A stretch of 64,000 nt of DNA from an uncultured Candidatus Soleaferrea sp. Its GTDB lineage: Bacteria > Bacillota > Clostridia > Oscillospirales > Ruminococcaceae. Position 1 is the stretch's first letter. Each line of letters starts with the position of its first letter. Made by a program: the position numbers and the translations under genes. The notes under the pieces were generated by a model, which was given only the letters and a program-made list of their open reading frames with translations, was not told the origin of the DNA and searched no databases. Positions 1-8,375 of the stretch are shown in pieces. Location of the stretch: contig CAKTAG010000001.1 of NCBI GenBank assembly GCA_934527325.1, positions 1 through 64,000 on the forward strand. The letters are read 5' to 3'.

Positions 1-248
1 GTGGAAGTCTACAAAAAGCTAATGATTCCGAATATCAATTAACAAATTTTAAATATAATACAGGAAATGGAATTTACCAAGAGGTTAAATTTGGTAGTAA
101 TGGTAAAGTAACAAATGATGGTGGAAAAGATGAATGGTTGTGTAATTTTATAATTTATGACCATAAAGAAGGCAATACATATGCAGTAAGTGAAGATGCT
201 ATGGAAGGTTACACATCTACTGCACCTACACCTACACCTGCACCGTAA
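1..248 (+). CDS. C-terminal end of a secreted Cna_B-type surface protein (5' truncated)
   Basis: The frame is open from base 3 to the TAA at 246-248, giving the last 81 residues of a protein that begins outside the window. The segment from DEWLCNFIIYDHKEG to YAVSEDAMEGYTS fits the end of a Cna_B repeat (aromatic-rich strand, then a Y-V-E-x-x-x-x-GY-T strand), a beta-sandwich stalk domain of Gram-positive surface proteins. The tail is TPTPTPAP followed directly by the stop, so there is no LPXTG motif, hydrophobic segment or basic tail. If it is surface-bound, the anchor must lie elsewhere. A similar Cna_B end occurs in the LRR protein near 18 kb. Domain identity is by pattern recognition. Confidence 0.6.
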   Translation, partial: GSLQKANDSEYQLTNFKYNTGNGIYQEVKFGSNGKVTNDGGKDEWLCNFIIYDHKEGNTYAVSEDAMEGYTSTAPTPTPAP

Positions 249-286
249 AATAATAGTAGTAAAAAATAATAAAAGGATGTTTACTT

Positions 287-1717
287 ATGAACAACAGTTA
301 TGAAAGCCCTTTTTCTGCTAGGTATGCAAGTGAAGAAATGAAGTATATATTTTCGAATGAATTTAAAATTAAAACTTGGCGAAGGCTTTGGGTAGCTTTG
401 GCAAAAGCAGAAAAAAAATTAGGGTTACCTATTTCTAATAATCAAATAGAAGAACTAGAAAATTTTAAAGATAATATAAATTTTGATGTTGCTGCTAAAA
501 GGGAATGTGAATGTAAACATGACGTTATGGCACATATTTTTGCTTATGGTGAGCAGTGCCAAACTGCTAAAAAAATTATTCACTTAGGTGCAACATCTTG
601 CTATGTGGGAGATAATGGAGACATTGTTGCTATAAAAGAAGGGTTGTTGGTTATAAAAAGAAAAATAATCAATGTTATTTCTTTATTAACTACATTTGCT
701 TTTAAATACAAGAATTTACCTACGCTAGCTTACACACATTTGCAGCCAGCTCAATTAACAACGGTTGGCAAAAGAGCTTGTTTATGGATTAACGATTTAT
801 ATTCTGATTTACAAGAAATAGATTATAGGTTAAAAAATTTAAAATTGCTTGGCTCTAAAGGTACAACTGGTACCCAAGCAAGTTTTTTAGAGCTTTTTAA
901 TGGTGATGAGCAGAAAGTAGACGAACTTGAAAATTTAATAGCTAAAGATATGGGATTTAGTAGTTGTGTTCCAATTTCGGGCCAAACTTATTCACGAAAA
1001 ATAGATGCAAAAATATTATATACACTTTCTGGTATAGCTCAATCTACCAGTAAATTTTCTAATGATATTAGAATATTGCAAAGTTTTAAAGAAGTTGAAG
1101 AGCCTTTTGAAAATAAACAAATTGGCTCATCTGCAATGCCTTACAAACGTAACCCAATGAGGTGCGAAAGAATTACAGCACTAGCTAGATTTGTTATTGT
1201 TAATAGCTTAAACCCTGCTTTTACAGCTGCTACCCAATGGTTTGAAAGAACTTTAGATGATTCTGCAAATAGAAGAATATCAATATCTGAAGGCTTTTTA
1301 GCTGTTGATGCTATTTTGAATATAATGTTAAACGTTACAGATGGGTTAGTAGTTTACCCTAAAGTAATAGAGGCACGAGTAAAAAACGAATTGCCTTTTA
1401 TGGCAACAGAAAATATTATGATGGAGGCTGTAAAAAAAGGTGGAGATAGACAAGAACTTCACGAAAAATTGAGAGTATATTCTATTGAGGCTGGTGTTAA
1501 TGTTAAAGAGCATGGCAAAACAAATAATTTAATTGATAAAATATGTGAAGATAAGGCTTTCAACTTAACAAAAGAAGAGATAGAAAAACAATTAAATCCT
1601 ATTAATTTTGTTGGTAGAAGTGTGCATCAAGTTGAAAAATATTTAACAAAAGTAATTATGCCAATGCTTGAACAAAATAGTGATGTACTTGGGGAAAAAT
1701 ACGTCTTAAAGGTGTAA
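287..1717 (+). CDS. purB: Adenylosuccinate lyase
   Basis: This 476-aa enzyme of the fumarase/aspartase superfamily splits SAICAR to AICAR and adenylosuccinate to AMP, each releasing fumarate, in cytoplasmic purine synthesis. Visible marks are TSCYVGDNGD near residue 107, the TH-LQPAQ segment near 150, and the superfamily signature GSSAMPYKRNP near residue 285, the flexible loop with the catalytic serine. Length suits the longer clostridial form. The ATG at 287 follows an AAAGGATG ribosome-binding site. No other pur gene is in the window. It stands between a surface-protein gene and a short HhH protein gene, the latter starting 7 bases after its stop, so the two are probably co-transcribed. 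Confidence 0.95.
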   Translation: MNNSYESPFSARYASEEMKYIFSNEFKIKTWRRLWVALAKAEKKLGLPISNNQIEELENFKDNINFDVAAKRECECKHDVMAHIFAYGEQCQTAKKIIHLGATSCYVGDNGDIVAIKEGLLVIKRKIINVISLLTTFAFKYKNLPTLAYTHLQPAQLTTVGKRACLWINDLYSDLQEIDYRLKNLKLLGSKGTTGTQASFLELFNGDEQKVDELENLIAKDMGFSSCVPISGQTYSRKIDAKILYTLSGIAQSTSKFSNDIRILQSFKEVEEPFENKQIGSSAMPYKRNPMRCERITALARFVIVNSLNPAFTAATQWFERTLDDSANRRISISEGFLAVDAILNIMLNVTDGLVVYPKVIEARVKNELPFMATENIMMEAVKKGGDRQELHEKLRVYSIEAGVNVKEHGKTNNLIDKICEDKAFNLTKEEIEKQLNPINFVGRSVHQVEKYLTKVIMPMLEQNSDVLGEKYVLKV

Positions 1718-1724
1718 AGAAGTT

Positions 1725-2153
1725 ATGGATGATAAAAAGGCTTTTAAAATTTTAGCTAGTGTATCTATTATTCTTTGCATGTGTATAATTTTATTTAATG
1801 CGTGGGTAGCACCTAGTATTGTACCTACATATAAAGAATATAGAAAAATATTTAATATTTCAGACGATAATGATTTTGAAGAAGAATACATAGAAGGTAA
1901 CTACGAACTTGAAGATGATGAAGAAAATGACGATGACGACGACGACGATGATAAGGTGCAGATAGTTAATATTAATGATGCGGATTTAGATGAATTAATG
2001 ACGTTACCTAATGTAGGTGAAACTTTGGCTAAAAGAATTATAGATTACAGAGAGAAATATGGCTCTTTTAAAACAGAGGAAGATTTGTTAAATGTTGAAG
2101 GGCTAGGAGAAAAAAAGTTAGAGGCAATAATAGAATTTATAGAAGTTGAATAA
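1725..2153 (+). CDS. ComEA-like membrane-anchored helix-hairpin-helix protein
   Basis: The 142-aa product has one N-terminal membrane segment (about residues 9-31), a very acidic linker near residues 60-75 with a run of eight aspartates, and a C-terminal tandem helix-hairpin-helix domain beginning VNINDADLDELMTLPNVGE and ending GLGEKKLEAIIEFIE. That is the architecture of ComEA, the DNA receptor of the competence pseudopilus, and of related proteins of unknown role. The SLBB domain of longer ComEA proteins is absent, and comEB/comEC are not adjacent. The acidic linker would repel DNA and is unusual for a DNA-binding surface protein. It starts 7 bases after purB, so it is probably in that transcript. 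Confidence 0.7.
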   Translation: MDDKKAFKILASVSIILCMCIILFNAWVAPSIVPTYKEYRKIFNISDDNDFEEEYIEGNYELEDDEENDDDDDDDDKVQIVNINDADLDELMTLPNVGETLAKRIIDYREKYGSFKTEEDLLNVEGLGEKKLEAIIEFIEVE

Positions 2154-2262
2154 GATTTTATAAGCTTTTAGTGGTTAATATATCCAATAAAAATTGCTAT
2201 GGTAACAGCTTTTATTAAAAAAAAGTAAATGTTGTTGCCATTTTAAAAAATTAAGTAATGTA

Positions 2263-2289
2263 TTGACAAACATAGTAATATAATATAAT
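2263..2289 (+). promoter_or_regulatory. Candidate sigma-A promoter for glmS
   Basis: TTGACA at 2263-2268 is followed by TATAAT at 2284-2289 with a 15-base spacer; an overlapping TAATAT at 2286 would give 17. This leaves a leader of about 120 bases before glmS. I looked for the conserved core of a glmS ribozyme in this leader and saw none. Confidence 0.6.
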
Positions 2290-2419
2290 ATTAAATATAT
2301 GAAAGCTAATTAATGAAATTTGTTCATATATTTAATTTGTAATAAATGTGTTTTTTGTAAGTTTAATAATAATATTAAGGGTATAATAAAAAGAGAAATG
2401 CAACAAGGAGAGAGTTATT

Positions 2420-4249
2420 ATGTGTGGAATAATAGGTTATGCTGGCAATTTATATGCACCAGATGTAATAACATCTGGTTTAAAAAGGCTTGAATATAGA
2501 GGTTATGATTCTGCAGGAGTATCGGTATTTGTAAACGAAGAAATTGTAACTTTAAAAGCTGTAGGTAGAATAAAAAATTTACAAAATTTAATTATTGAAA
2601 ATAAAAATAAACTTAATAGTAATGTTGGTATTGGGCATACTAGGTGGGCTACTCACGGTAAGCCGTCAGAGTTAAATGCGCACCCTATTTTTACTAATAA
2701 TGTTTCGGTTGTACATAATGGTATAATTGAAAATTATATGGTGTTAAAAGAAGATTTAAAGAAAAAAGGTTATAATTTTAAAACAGAAACAGATACTGAA
2801 ATTATAGTTAATTTGTTAGATTATTATTATAAAGAATGCAACCCTGTTGAAGCAATTGCTAAAACTGTTAAGCGTTTAGAGGGTGCATATGCTTTAGCAA
2901 TAATGTTTAAAGGTTCACCTAATAATGTTTATGGTGTTAGAAAAGAATGCCCGCTTTTAGTTGCTTTAGGCAATGGTGAGAATTTTATTGCATCAGATAT
3001 GAATGCGGTGGTTGAATACACTAATAAATATTATGATTTAGAGCCATATGAGATTGTTGAAATAAGCAAAAATGCGGTTCAAGTTATGGATTTAGATGGT
3101 AATAAAATATCTAAACAGGTGAATACTGTGGATTGGGATATTACTGTAGCTGAAAAATGTGGTTATGAACATTTTATGTTAAAAGAAATAAATGAACAAC
3201 CACAAGTTGTAATGGCTACAATTTTACCAAGGATATTAAATGGCTTGCCATATTTCAACAAAGAAGATATAACTGATGATTATTTAAAACAGTTTAAAAA
3301 AATATATATTGTAGCCTGTGGAACAGCTATGCATGCAGGAATGGTAGGGAAAGTTTTAATAGAAAAATTTGCAAAAATTCCTGTAGAAGTTGATGTTGCT
3401 AGTGAATTTAGATATAGAGACCCTATTTTAAAAAAAGATGATTTGCTTATTGTTATTTCACAATCTGGTGAAACAGCAGATACTTTGGCAGCTTTAAGGT
3501 TAGCAAAACAAAAAGGAGTTTCAACTATAGCAGTTGTAAATGTTAATGGGTCATCTATTGCTCGTGAAGCTGATAAAGTTATTTTAACTTTTGCAGGCCC
3601 AGAAATTGCTGTTGCTAGTACAAAAGCTTATAGTGTTCAACTTGCTGTTATGTACCTTTTAGCTATTAAATTAGGGCTAACATTTAATATTATTAGCGAT
3701 ATTAAAGCTAAAGAATATATTAAAATTTTTCAAACAGTGCCAGCGCTAATGAATGAGGTTATAGCTAATTCAGACCACATAAAAGACATTGCATTGTTAT
3801 ACCAAAATACAGAAAATATATTCTTTTTAGGCAGAGGGTTAGATTACGCTATATCTCTTGAAGGTGCACTTAAATTAAAAGAGATATCTTATATTCATTG
3901 TCAACCTTACCAAGCAGGTGAATTAAAGCATGGAACAATATCTTTAATTACAGATGGGGTTCCTGTTGTTTGTATTGCTACGCAAGAACAGTTATTTGAA
4001 AAAATGGTAAGTAATGTTAAAGAAGTTAAAGCAAGAGGGGCAAAAACTATATTTGTAATGTCTAAGAATTTAAGTGTAGAAGCGGAAATTGCAGATAGTG
4101 TTATTTGTATTCCAAATATAACAGATGATATATTTGCGCCGTTGATTGCTGTACCAGCACTACAGCTTTTGGCATATCATATGGCAGTAATTAAAGGTTG
4201 CGATGTTGATAGACCTAGAAATTTAGCAAAATCTGTTACAGTAGAATAA
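2420..4249 (+). CDS. glmS: Glutamine--fructose-6-phosphate aminotransferase (isomerizing)
   Basis: GlmS makes glucosamine-6-phosphate from fructose-6-phosphate and glutamine, the committed step to UDP-GlcNAc for peptidoglycan. The 609-aa length is standard. Cys2 of MCGIIGY is the N-terminal glutaminase nucleophile; GHTRWATHGKP and the HNGIIENY segment belong to the class II amidotransferase domain. Two SIS domains follow, with the sugar-phosphate motif SQSGETADTLAAL near residue 350, and the protein ends in the conserved DRPRNLAKSVTVE. The ATG follows AAGGAGAG. It is monocistronic, with its own promoter and a strong terminator. No glmS ribozyme is visible upstream, so control probably differs from that in Bacillus. 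Confidence 0.97.
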   Translation: MCGIIGYAGNLYAPDVITSGLKRLEYRGYDSAGVSVFVNEEIVTLKAVGRIKNLQNLIIENKNKLNSNVGIGHTRWATHGKPSELNAHPIFTNNVSVVHNGIIENYMVLKEDLKKKGYNFKTETDTEIIVNLLDYYYKECNPVEAIAKTVKRLEGAYALAIMFKGSPNNVYGVRKECPLLVALGNGENFIASDMNAVVEYTNKYYDLEPYEIVEISKNAVQVMDLDGNKISKQVNTVDWDITVAEKCGYEHFMLKEINEQPQVVMATILPRILNGLPYFNKEDITDDYLKQFKKIYIVACGTAMHAGMVGKVLIEKFAKIPVEVDVASEFRYRDPILKKDDLLIVISQSGETADTLAALRLAKQKGVSTIAVVNVNGSSIAREADKVILTFAGPEIAVASTKAYSVQLAVMYLLAIKLGLTFNIISDIKAKEYIKIFQTVPALMNEVIANSDHIKDIALLYQNTENIFFLGRGLDYAISLEGALKLKEISYIHCQPYQAGELKHGTISLITDGVPVVCIATQEQLFEKMVSNVKEVKARGAKTIFVMSKNLSVEAEIADSVICIPNITDDIFAPLIAVPALQLLAYHMAVIKGCDVDRPRNLAKSVTVE

Positions 4250-4264
4250 AAGTATTATTATAAT

Positions 4265-4300
4265 AAAATATAGGCTACTTAAAAAGTAGCCTATATTTTT
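4265..4300 (+). terminator. Intrinsic terminator after glmS
   Basis: A perfect 14-bp stem (4266-4279 with 4285-4298) is followed by a T tract. It closes the glmS transcript. Confidence 0.85.
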
Positions 4301-4414
4301 AAATGTGCATTATTTGGTACATATTTAAAAATAGTTTTGAGTTTTTTATTTACGAATGTAATAGATAAATAATGTTTAGTTATTCTTTATAAAGCAGTAG
4401 GAAGATGTTACATA

Positions 4415-4981
4415 ATGACTAATAGATTAGGTATAAAGCAATTAATTATTACTGGCATAATGGCTGCATTAGTTTTTTTAGGTACATATGTTACTAGAAT
4501 AGAACTTCCAATATTGGGTGGTAGAACAATTTTTCATTTAGGGAATATGTTTTGCTTAGTAGCTGCACTTTTATTTGGCAAAAAATGTGGTGCATTTGCT
4601 GGTGCAATTGGTATGAGTTTTTTTGATGTTGTTAGCGGAAGTTTTATAGCTTACTTTCCTTTCACTTTTGTATTAAAATTTATTGTAGGTTTTATTTGTG
4701 GCTTAATAAAAGAAAAAAATAAATATAAATTGAATTCTGCAAAATTAAATTTGTTGGCAGTTTTTATTGCATTATTTATAAATGTTATATTTTCTCCAAT
4801 TATATCAGTTTTTATAAAAACAGTTATTTATGGTTTAAATTTTTATGTTGCTGTTGTTGCTACATTGGGAAGCATTGTTAGCGTTATAGTGAATGCTGTA
4901 TTATCTGGGGTTTTAGCTATTGTTATATTGAATTTGTTAGAAAAAAGGAAATTTTTTGATGAAGTTATAAAGGATGATTGA
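4415..4981 (+). CDS. ECF transporter S component (substrate-binding membrane subunit)
   Basis: The 188-aa integral membrane protein has five to six hydrophobic segments. The early segment LGGRTIFHLGNMFCLVAALLFG and the AFAGAIGMSFFDVV motif resemble S components of energy-coupling factor transporters of the riboflavin/unknown-vitamin type, which capture a vitamin or cofactor and dock on a shared EcfT-EcfA module. No ecfA or ecfT genes are in the window; in many Firmicutes they follow rplQ, but not here. Substrate cannot be told from sequence. The stop codon lies 5 bases before the ATG of the next gene, so the two genes are probably one transcript. Confidence 0.7.
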   Translation: MTNRLGIKQLIITGIMAALVFLGTYVTRIELPILGGRTIFHLGNMFCLVAALLFGKKCGAFAGAIGMSFFDVVSGSFIAYFPFTFVLKFIVGFICGLIKEKNKYKLNSAKLNLLAVFIALFINVIFSPIISVFIKTVIYGLNFYVAVVATLGSIVSVIVNAVLSGVLAIVILNLLEKRKFFDEVIKDD

Positions 4982-4985
4982 TAAA

Positions 4986-6602
4986 ATGAAAGCAATGAAA
5001 AAAATAATAGTTGCTTTGGTAGCAATTGTTATTGTAATAGATTTTAATTTTATTTGTGTTAAGGCAAAAAATGTATTTAAAGCAGATATAACATCGATTG
5101 ATAATAATACTAAAGTTAGTTATAATAACATTGAAATAAACAATGAGTATGATAAACCATCATTTGTTGTAGGTGATATTAGCAAGGGATTTGGAGAATG
5201 TATATATAATAAAACGAATGTAGCAGAAGTTAAAGTTAATTTTTACCACAAATTAGGTACAATAGCATATAAAGTTAATAATGGTGCAGAAAGTGAATAT
5301 TGTTTAGGTATTAGTGGTGAGAATAACAACAAAAGTAATTTTTTGAAAGTTAAATATTTACCACAAACTTGTAGTGTTGATGGGCTTAGAGATGGTATGT
5401 ATATTAATTGTAATTCAACATGGCAAAGGTGTATGGTGAAAAGTAGTGATGGTGACTTTGCATTTATTCCATTAGGTAAAGATGAGAGTGATAAATTAAA
5501 AAAATATAAAGATGATATGGTGGATTATGGTGTTAACATATATGCTTCTAGTGATGGTAAACAGTTTAAAAAGTTAGATACGGAACTTAAAAAAGTAGAA
5601 AAAATATTGCCTAATATAGATGACGAAGAATTTCAAAATGGCACAAATATTTTTCTAGAAAAATTATATACTAAAAAAGTTCCAGAAGGCACAAAATATA
5701 TAAAAGTTCAAATAAATGAAGTAGCAAAATTTTTTCAAGATGATGGTGACAGCGTAGAAGGTGACCATATGGCATTTGTTTCTAGTATAAAATTTACATT
5801 GAATGATGATGGTGATGAAGAGGAGTTATTAAATGGCAATGAAAAAACTAATAGTGATGTACCGAAAACATTGCTTGGTGACTCTAAAAAAATTGTTGTT
5901 ACAGATAGTGAAAATAAGGCAGTAGATAAACTAAGAACACAAAGAAAAATATCATTAGGTAGCTCTTTTGGTAGTTATAATAATGATAGTACAAAATTTG
6001 AAAATACATATAGAAGGCGTAACCCATATTATAATAAAAAGAAAAAAATTGTTTATATGGATGACGATGGTAATGTTGTAGAGGAAGTTACAAAATATAG
6101 AGATTCTAAAAAGCGTAAGCGTAATAATTCAAATACAGTTAGAAAAAATAAAGAAGATAATTTGAAAGATGATGGTTTAATAGATAGCTTGGCTTATGAT
6201 GAGTTAGATACAAACTTTGATGATGAGTTAACTAATTTTGAAACTCCAACAAAAAATAAGTGTAAAAAAGTAAGCCGTTCTGGTAAAACAACAAAAAAGA
6301 AGAGAAAAGAAAAAGGTAAAGATAGTGAAAAATCAAGTAATATAGATGGCGACATTGTAGATGCTAAAATATTAGAGGCAACAGAAGGTACCAAACTAAG
6401 TAGTGCAAAAGGTACCGAAAAAGACCAAAACAATATGCCAAAAGAATTAAGTAATAAAGATGAGAAGCAAGAGGAAGAAGATAAACAAGCAAAAACAGAA
6501 AAAACAGTTAGTGCATTATATTTATCTGGGTTATCGTTAACTTTAGGCTCGGTTTTTATATATGATAAACTGGGTTGGTTGAAAAATTTATTTATAAGAT
6601 AA
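4986..6602 (+). CDS. Secreted, membrane-tethered protein of unknown function with a Lys/Asp-rich stalk
   Basis: I do not recognise this family. Residues 1-27 form a signal peptide (MKAMKKIIVALVAIVIV, then a short polar end). A globular region up to about residue 275 contains YASSDGKQFKKLDTELKK and, later, VPEGTKYIKVQINE, a spacing typical of discoidin-like beta-sandwiches; that is inference. Next comes about 200 residues of low-complexity charged sequence rich in Lys, Asp and Asn, then a single C-terminal membrane helix (LYLSGLSLTLGSVFIYDKLGW) and a short basic end, giving a type I topology. An in-frame ATG at 4974 sits directly on the AGG of the ribosome-binding site, so ATG 4986 is preferred. 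The upstream ECF gene is nearly adjacent. Confidence 0.65.
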   Translation: MKAMKKIIVALVAIVIVIDFNFICVKAKNVFKADITSIDNNTKVSYNNIEINNEYDKPSFVVGDISKGFGECIYNKTNVAEVKVNFYHKLGTIAYKVNNGAESEYCLGISGENNNKSNFLKVKYLPQTCSVDGLRDGMYINCNSTWQRCMVKSSDGDFAFIPLGKDESDKLKKYKDDMVDYGVNIYASSDGKQFKKLDTELKKVEKILPNIDDEEFQNGTNIFLEKLYTKKVPEGTKYIKVQINEVAKFFQDDGDSVEGDHMAFVSSIKFTLNDDGDEEELLNGNEKTNSDVPKTLLGDSKKIVVTDSENKAVDKLRTQRKISLGSSFGSYNNDSTKFENTYRRRNPYYNKKKKIVYMDDDGNVVEEVTKYRDSKKRKRNNSNTVRKNKEDNLKDDGLIDSLAYDELDTNFDDELTNFETPTKNKCKKVSRSGKTTKKKRKEKGKDSEKSSNIDGDIVDAKILEATEGTKLSSAKGTEKDQNNMPKELSNKDEKQEEEDKQAKTEKTVSALYLSGLSLTLGSVFIYDKLGWLKNLFIR

Positions 6603-6670
6603 TTTGGTAAGCAATATAAAAAAATTACTCTAATTTATGTAAAATTAATTTTGAGTATTGCGGGTAAAGT

Positions 6671-6705
6671 AAAAAATATTCCCGCTACAAAATAGCGGGA
6701 ATATT
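6671..6705 (-). terminator. Intrinsic terminator for the minus-strand DUF4830 gene
   Basis: A perfect 12-bp inverted repeat (6675-6686 with 6694-6705) is followed on the minus strand by a run of six T. The stem overlaps the last bases of the minus-strand stop codon. It lacks a T tract in the plus direction, so it serves mainly the minus-strand gene. Confidence 0.75.
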
Positions 6706-7192
6706 ATGAACACTCTTTTACAATACCATGAATAAAGCCGTTTAATTCAATAGAACAAATATCTACAGCTATAATTTGGCCTTCGTAGATTAATAAGTTG
6801 CCGCGTATGTTTTCTGGGCAGTTTGGGTAATTTGTAATTTCATAACTGTAATGTTTTACCATTTTGCCCTTATATTTATTTAAATTCATATTTTGTTTTT
6901 TTTGTATTATGTTATATTTTTCAAAAACATCATCAAATTTTTTTGGAATAATAACATCAGAAATTTCACAGGGCTCTAAACTTGGTTGCCACCCATATTG
7001 TTTAAAAAAATTTATTCTATCTTGGTTGGTTCTTCCGTTTAAAGAAATAGGGTTTTGTTTTTGCGCAATAGTTGTTTTATTTAAATTGTTATGAATATTT
7101 AAAATTATAGTACTACTTGCAATTAAACCTAAAGCGGCAAACAGCAAAATTTTTTTTAATTTTTTACTTAGTTTTAAAGACATTATAAACAT
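6704..7192 (-). CDS. DUF4830-domain membrane-anchored protein
   Basis: The 162-aa product has an N-terminal membrane segment (KKILLFAALGLIASSTIILNI region) and a C-terminal domain with the sequence features of DUF4830: RINFFKQYGW, the EISDVIIPKKFDDVFEKYN stretch, a KHYSYEITNYP strand and a final DICSIELNGFIHG. The family occurs mostly in Clostridia, has no known function, and is predicted to sit outside the membrane. The ATG at 7192 is preceded by AAAGGAG at a good distance. It is the only minus-strand gene among plus-strand neighbours and has its own terminator. Confidence 0.75.
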   Translation of the reverse strand: MFIMSLKLSKKLKKILLFAALGLIASSTIILNIHNNLNKTTIAQKQNPISLNGRTNQDRINFFKQYGWQPSLEPCEISDVIIPKKFDDVFEKYNIIQKKQNMNLNKYKGKMVKHYSYEITNYPNCPENIRGNLLIYEGQIIAVDICSIELNGFIHGIVKECS

Positions 7193-7417
7193 TGAGTTCT
7201 CCTTTGTGTTATAATAGTTTTATTGATATTTTACTTGGCATAGAGTGGTAGTGCAGATTTGAATTTTTATATGTAAGTAAAATGCAGTAGTTAAATTTAT
7301 TTTAGCATTAATTTAAAAGCTAAAATATTTATATGCTTAGAAAAAATACATTATTCTAAAATATTTGGTTAAAAATTTTTAAAATCATAAAAATGTATAA
7401 AAAAGGAAATGTTTGAA

Positions 7418-8323
7418 ATGGAAAATACAAAATCAGCGTTTATAGCTATAATAGGGTTGCCTAATGTTGGTAAATCATCATTGATGAATAGGTTAGTTGG
7501 TCAAAAAATATCTATAGTTTCTAATAAGCCGCAAACCACAAGGAATAAAATAACTGGTATTTTAACATGTGGTGATGTTCAACTTGTTTTTTTAGATTCG
7601 CCTGGTTTTCATAAAACCAAAAATAAACTAGGGGAGTATATGTTAAAACAAGTTAAAGAATCTATTTTGGATATAGATGTATGCATTTTAATGGTAGATG
7701 CTACAAACAAATGTATAACAGATTCTCAGCAAGAGTTAATTAACAAAGTGAAAAAATTAAATATAGATGTTATATTAGTTATTAATAAAATAGATTTATT
7801 GCCACAAAAAGAATTAATTATTAAAATTATAGACTTGTATTCAAAAGAATTAAATTTTAAAAGTGCTATTCCTATTTCTGTAAAAAAAGATGATGGGGTT
7901 GATATATTATTAAAAGAACTTTTTAAATATGCTTTGCCATCTCCGCATTTTTTTTCAAAAGACTTAGTAACAGATCAAATGGAAAAAGTTGTTGTATCGG
8001 AGATTATTAGAGAAAAAATTTTATTAAGTTTAAATAAAGAAATACCACATGGGGTAGCAGTTGTTATAGAATCTATGAAAAAAAGAAAAAACCGTAATTT
8101 AATAGATGTAGAGGCTGTTATATATTGTGAAAAAGAGAGCCATAAAGGGATTATTATAGGCAAAAATGGTGAAGCTTTAAAATTAATTTCTTGTAAAGCT
8201 AGGGTAGATATTGAAAAATTATTAGGTGAAAAGGTTAATTTGCAATGTTGGGTAAAAACAAAAAATAATTGGCGCAAAAACATTAATATGATGTATAATT
8301 TGGGTTACAAATTAAATTCTTAA
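7418..8323 (+). CDS. era: GTPase Era
   Basis: Era is an essential GTPase that binds the 3' end of 16S rRNA and helps late 30S assembly. The G1 motif GLPNVGKSS, G2 (KPQTTRN), G3 DSPG within DSPGFHKTKNKLGEYM, and G4 NKID are all present. The C-terminal KH domain contains the GXXG-like loop IIGKNGEALK. The product is 301 aa. An upstream in-frame ATG at 7409 lies only two bases after the AAGGA ribosome-binding site, so the ATG at 7418 (spacing about 10) is chosen. In many Firmicutes era follows ybeY, dgkA and cdd; here it stands alone, upstream of trkH. Confidence 0.95.
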   Translation: MENTKSAFIAIIGLPNVGKSSLMNRLVGQKISIVSNKPQTTRNKITGILTCGDVQLVFLDSPGFHKTKNKLGEYMLKQVKESILDIDVCILMVDATNKCITDSQQELINKVKKLNIDVILVINKIDLLPQKELIIKIIDLYSKELNFKSAIPISVKKDDGVDILLKELFKYALPSPHFFSKDLVTDQMEKVVVSEIIREKILLSLNKEIPHGVAVVIESMKKRKNRNLIDVEAVIYCEKESHKGIIIGKNGEALKLISCKARVDIEKLLGEKVNLQCWVKTKNNWRKNINMMYNLGYKLNS

Positions 8324-8375
8324 TTTTGATTATTAGTTATATATAATTTTTGAAAGGCAGTGTTTTATTAATTAA

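Noticed and set aside
2175..2225. Terminator between the ComEA-like gene and glmS
   Set aside because: The stem (AATAAAA...TTTTATT) is weak and is followed by A, not T, on the plus strand.
2290..2419. glmS ribozyme upstream of glmS
   Set aside because: The leader is only about 120 AT-rich bases and shows none of the conserved core of the ribozyme.
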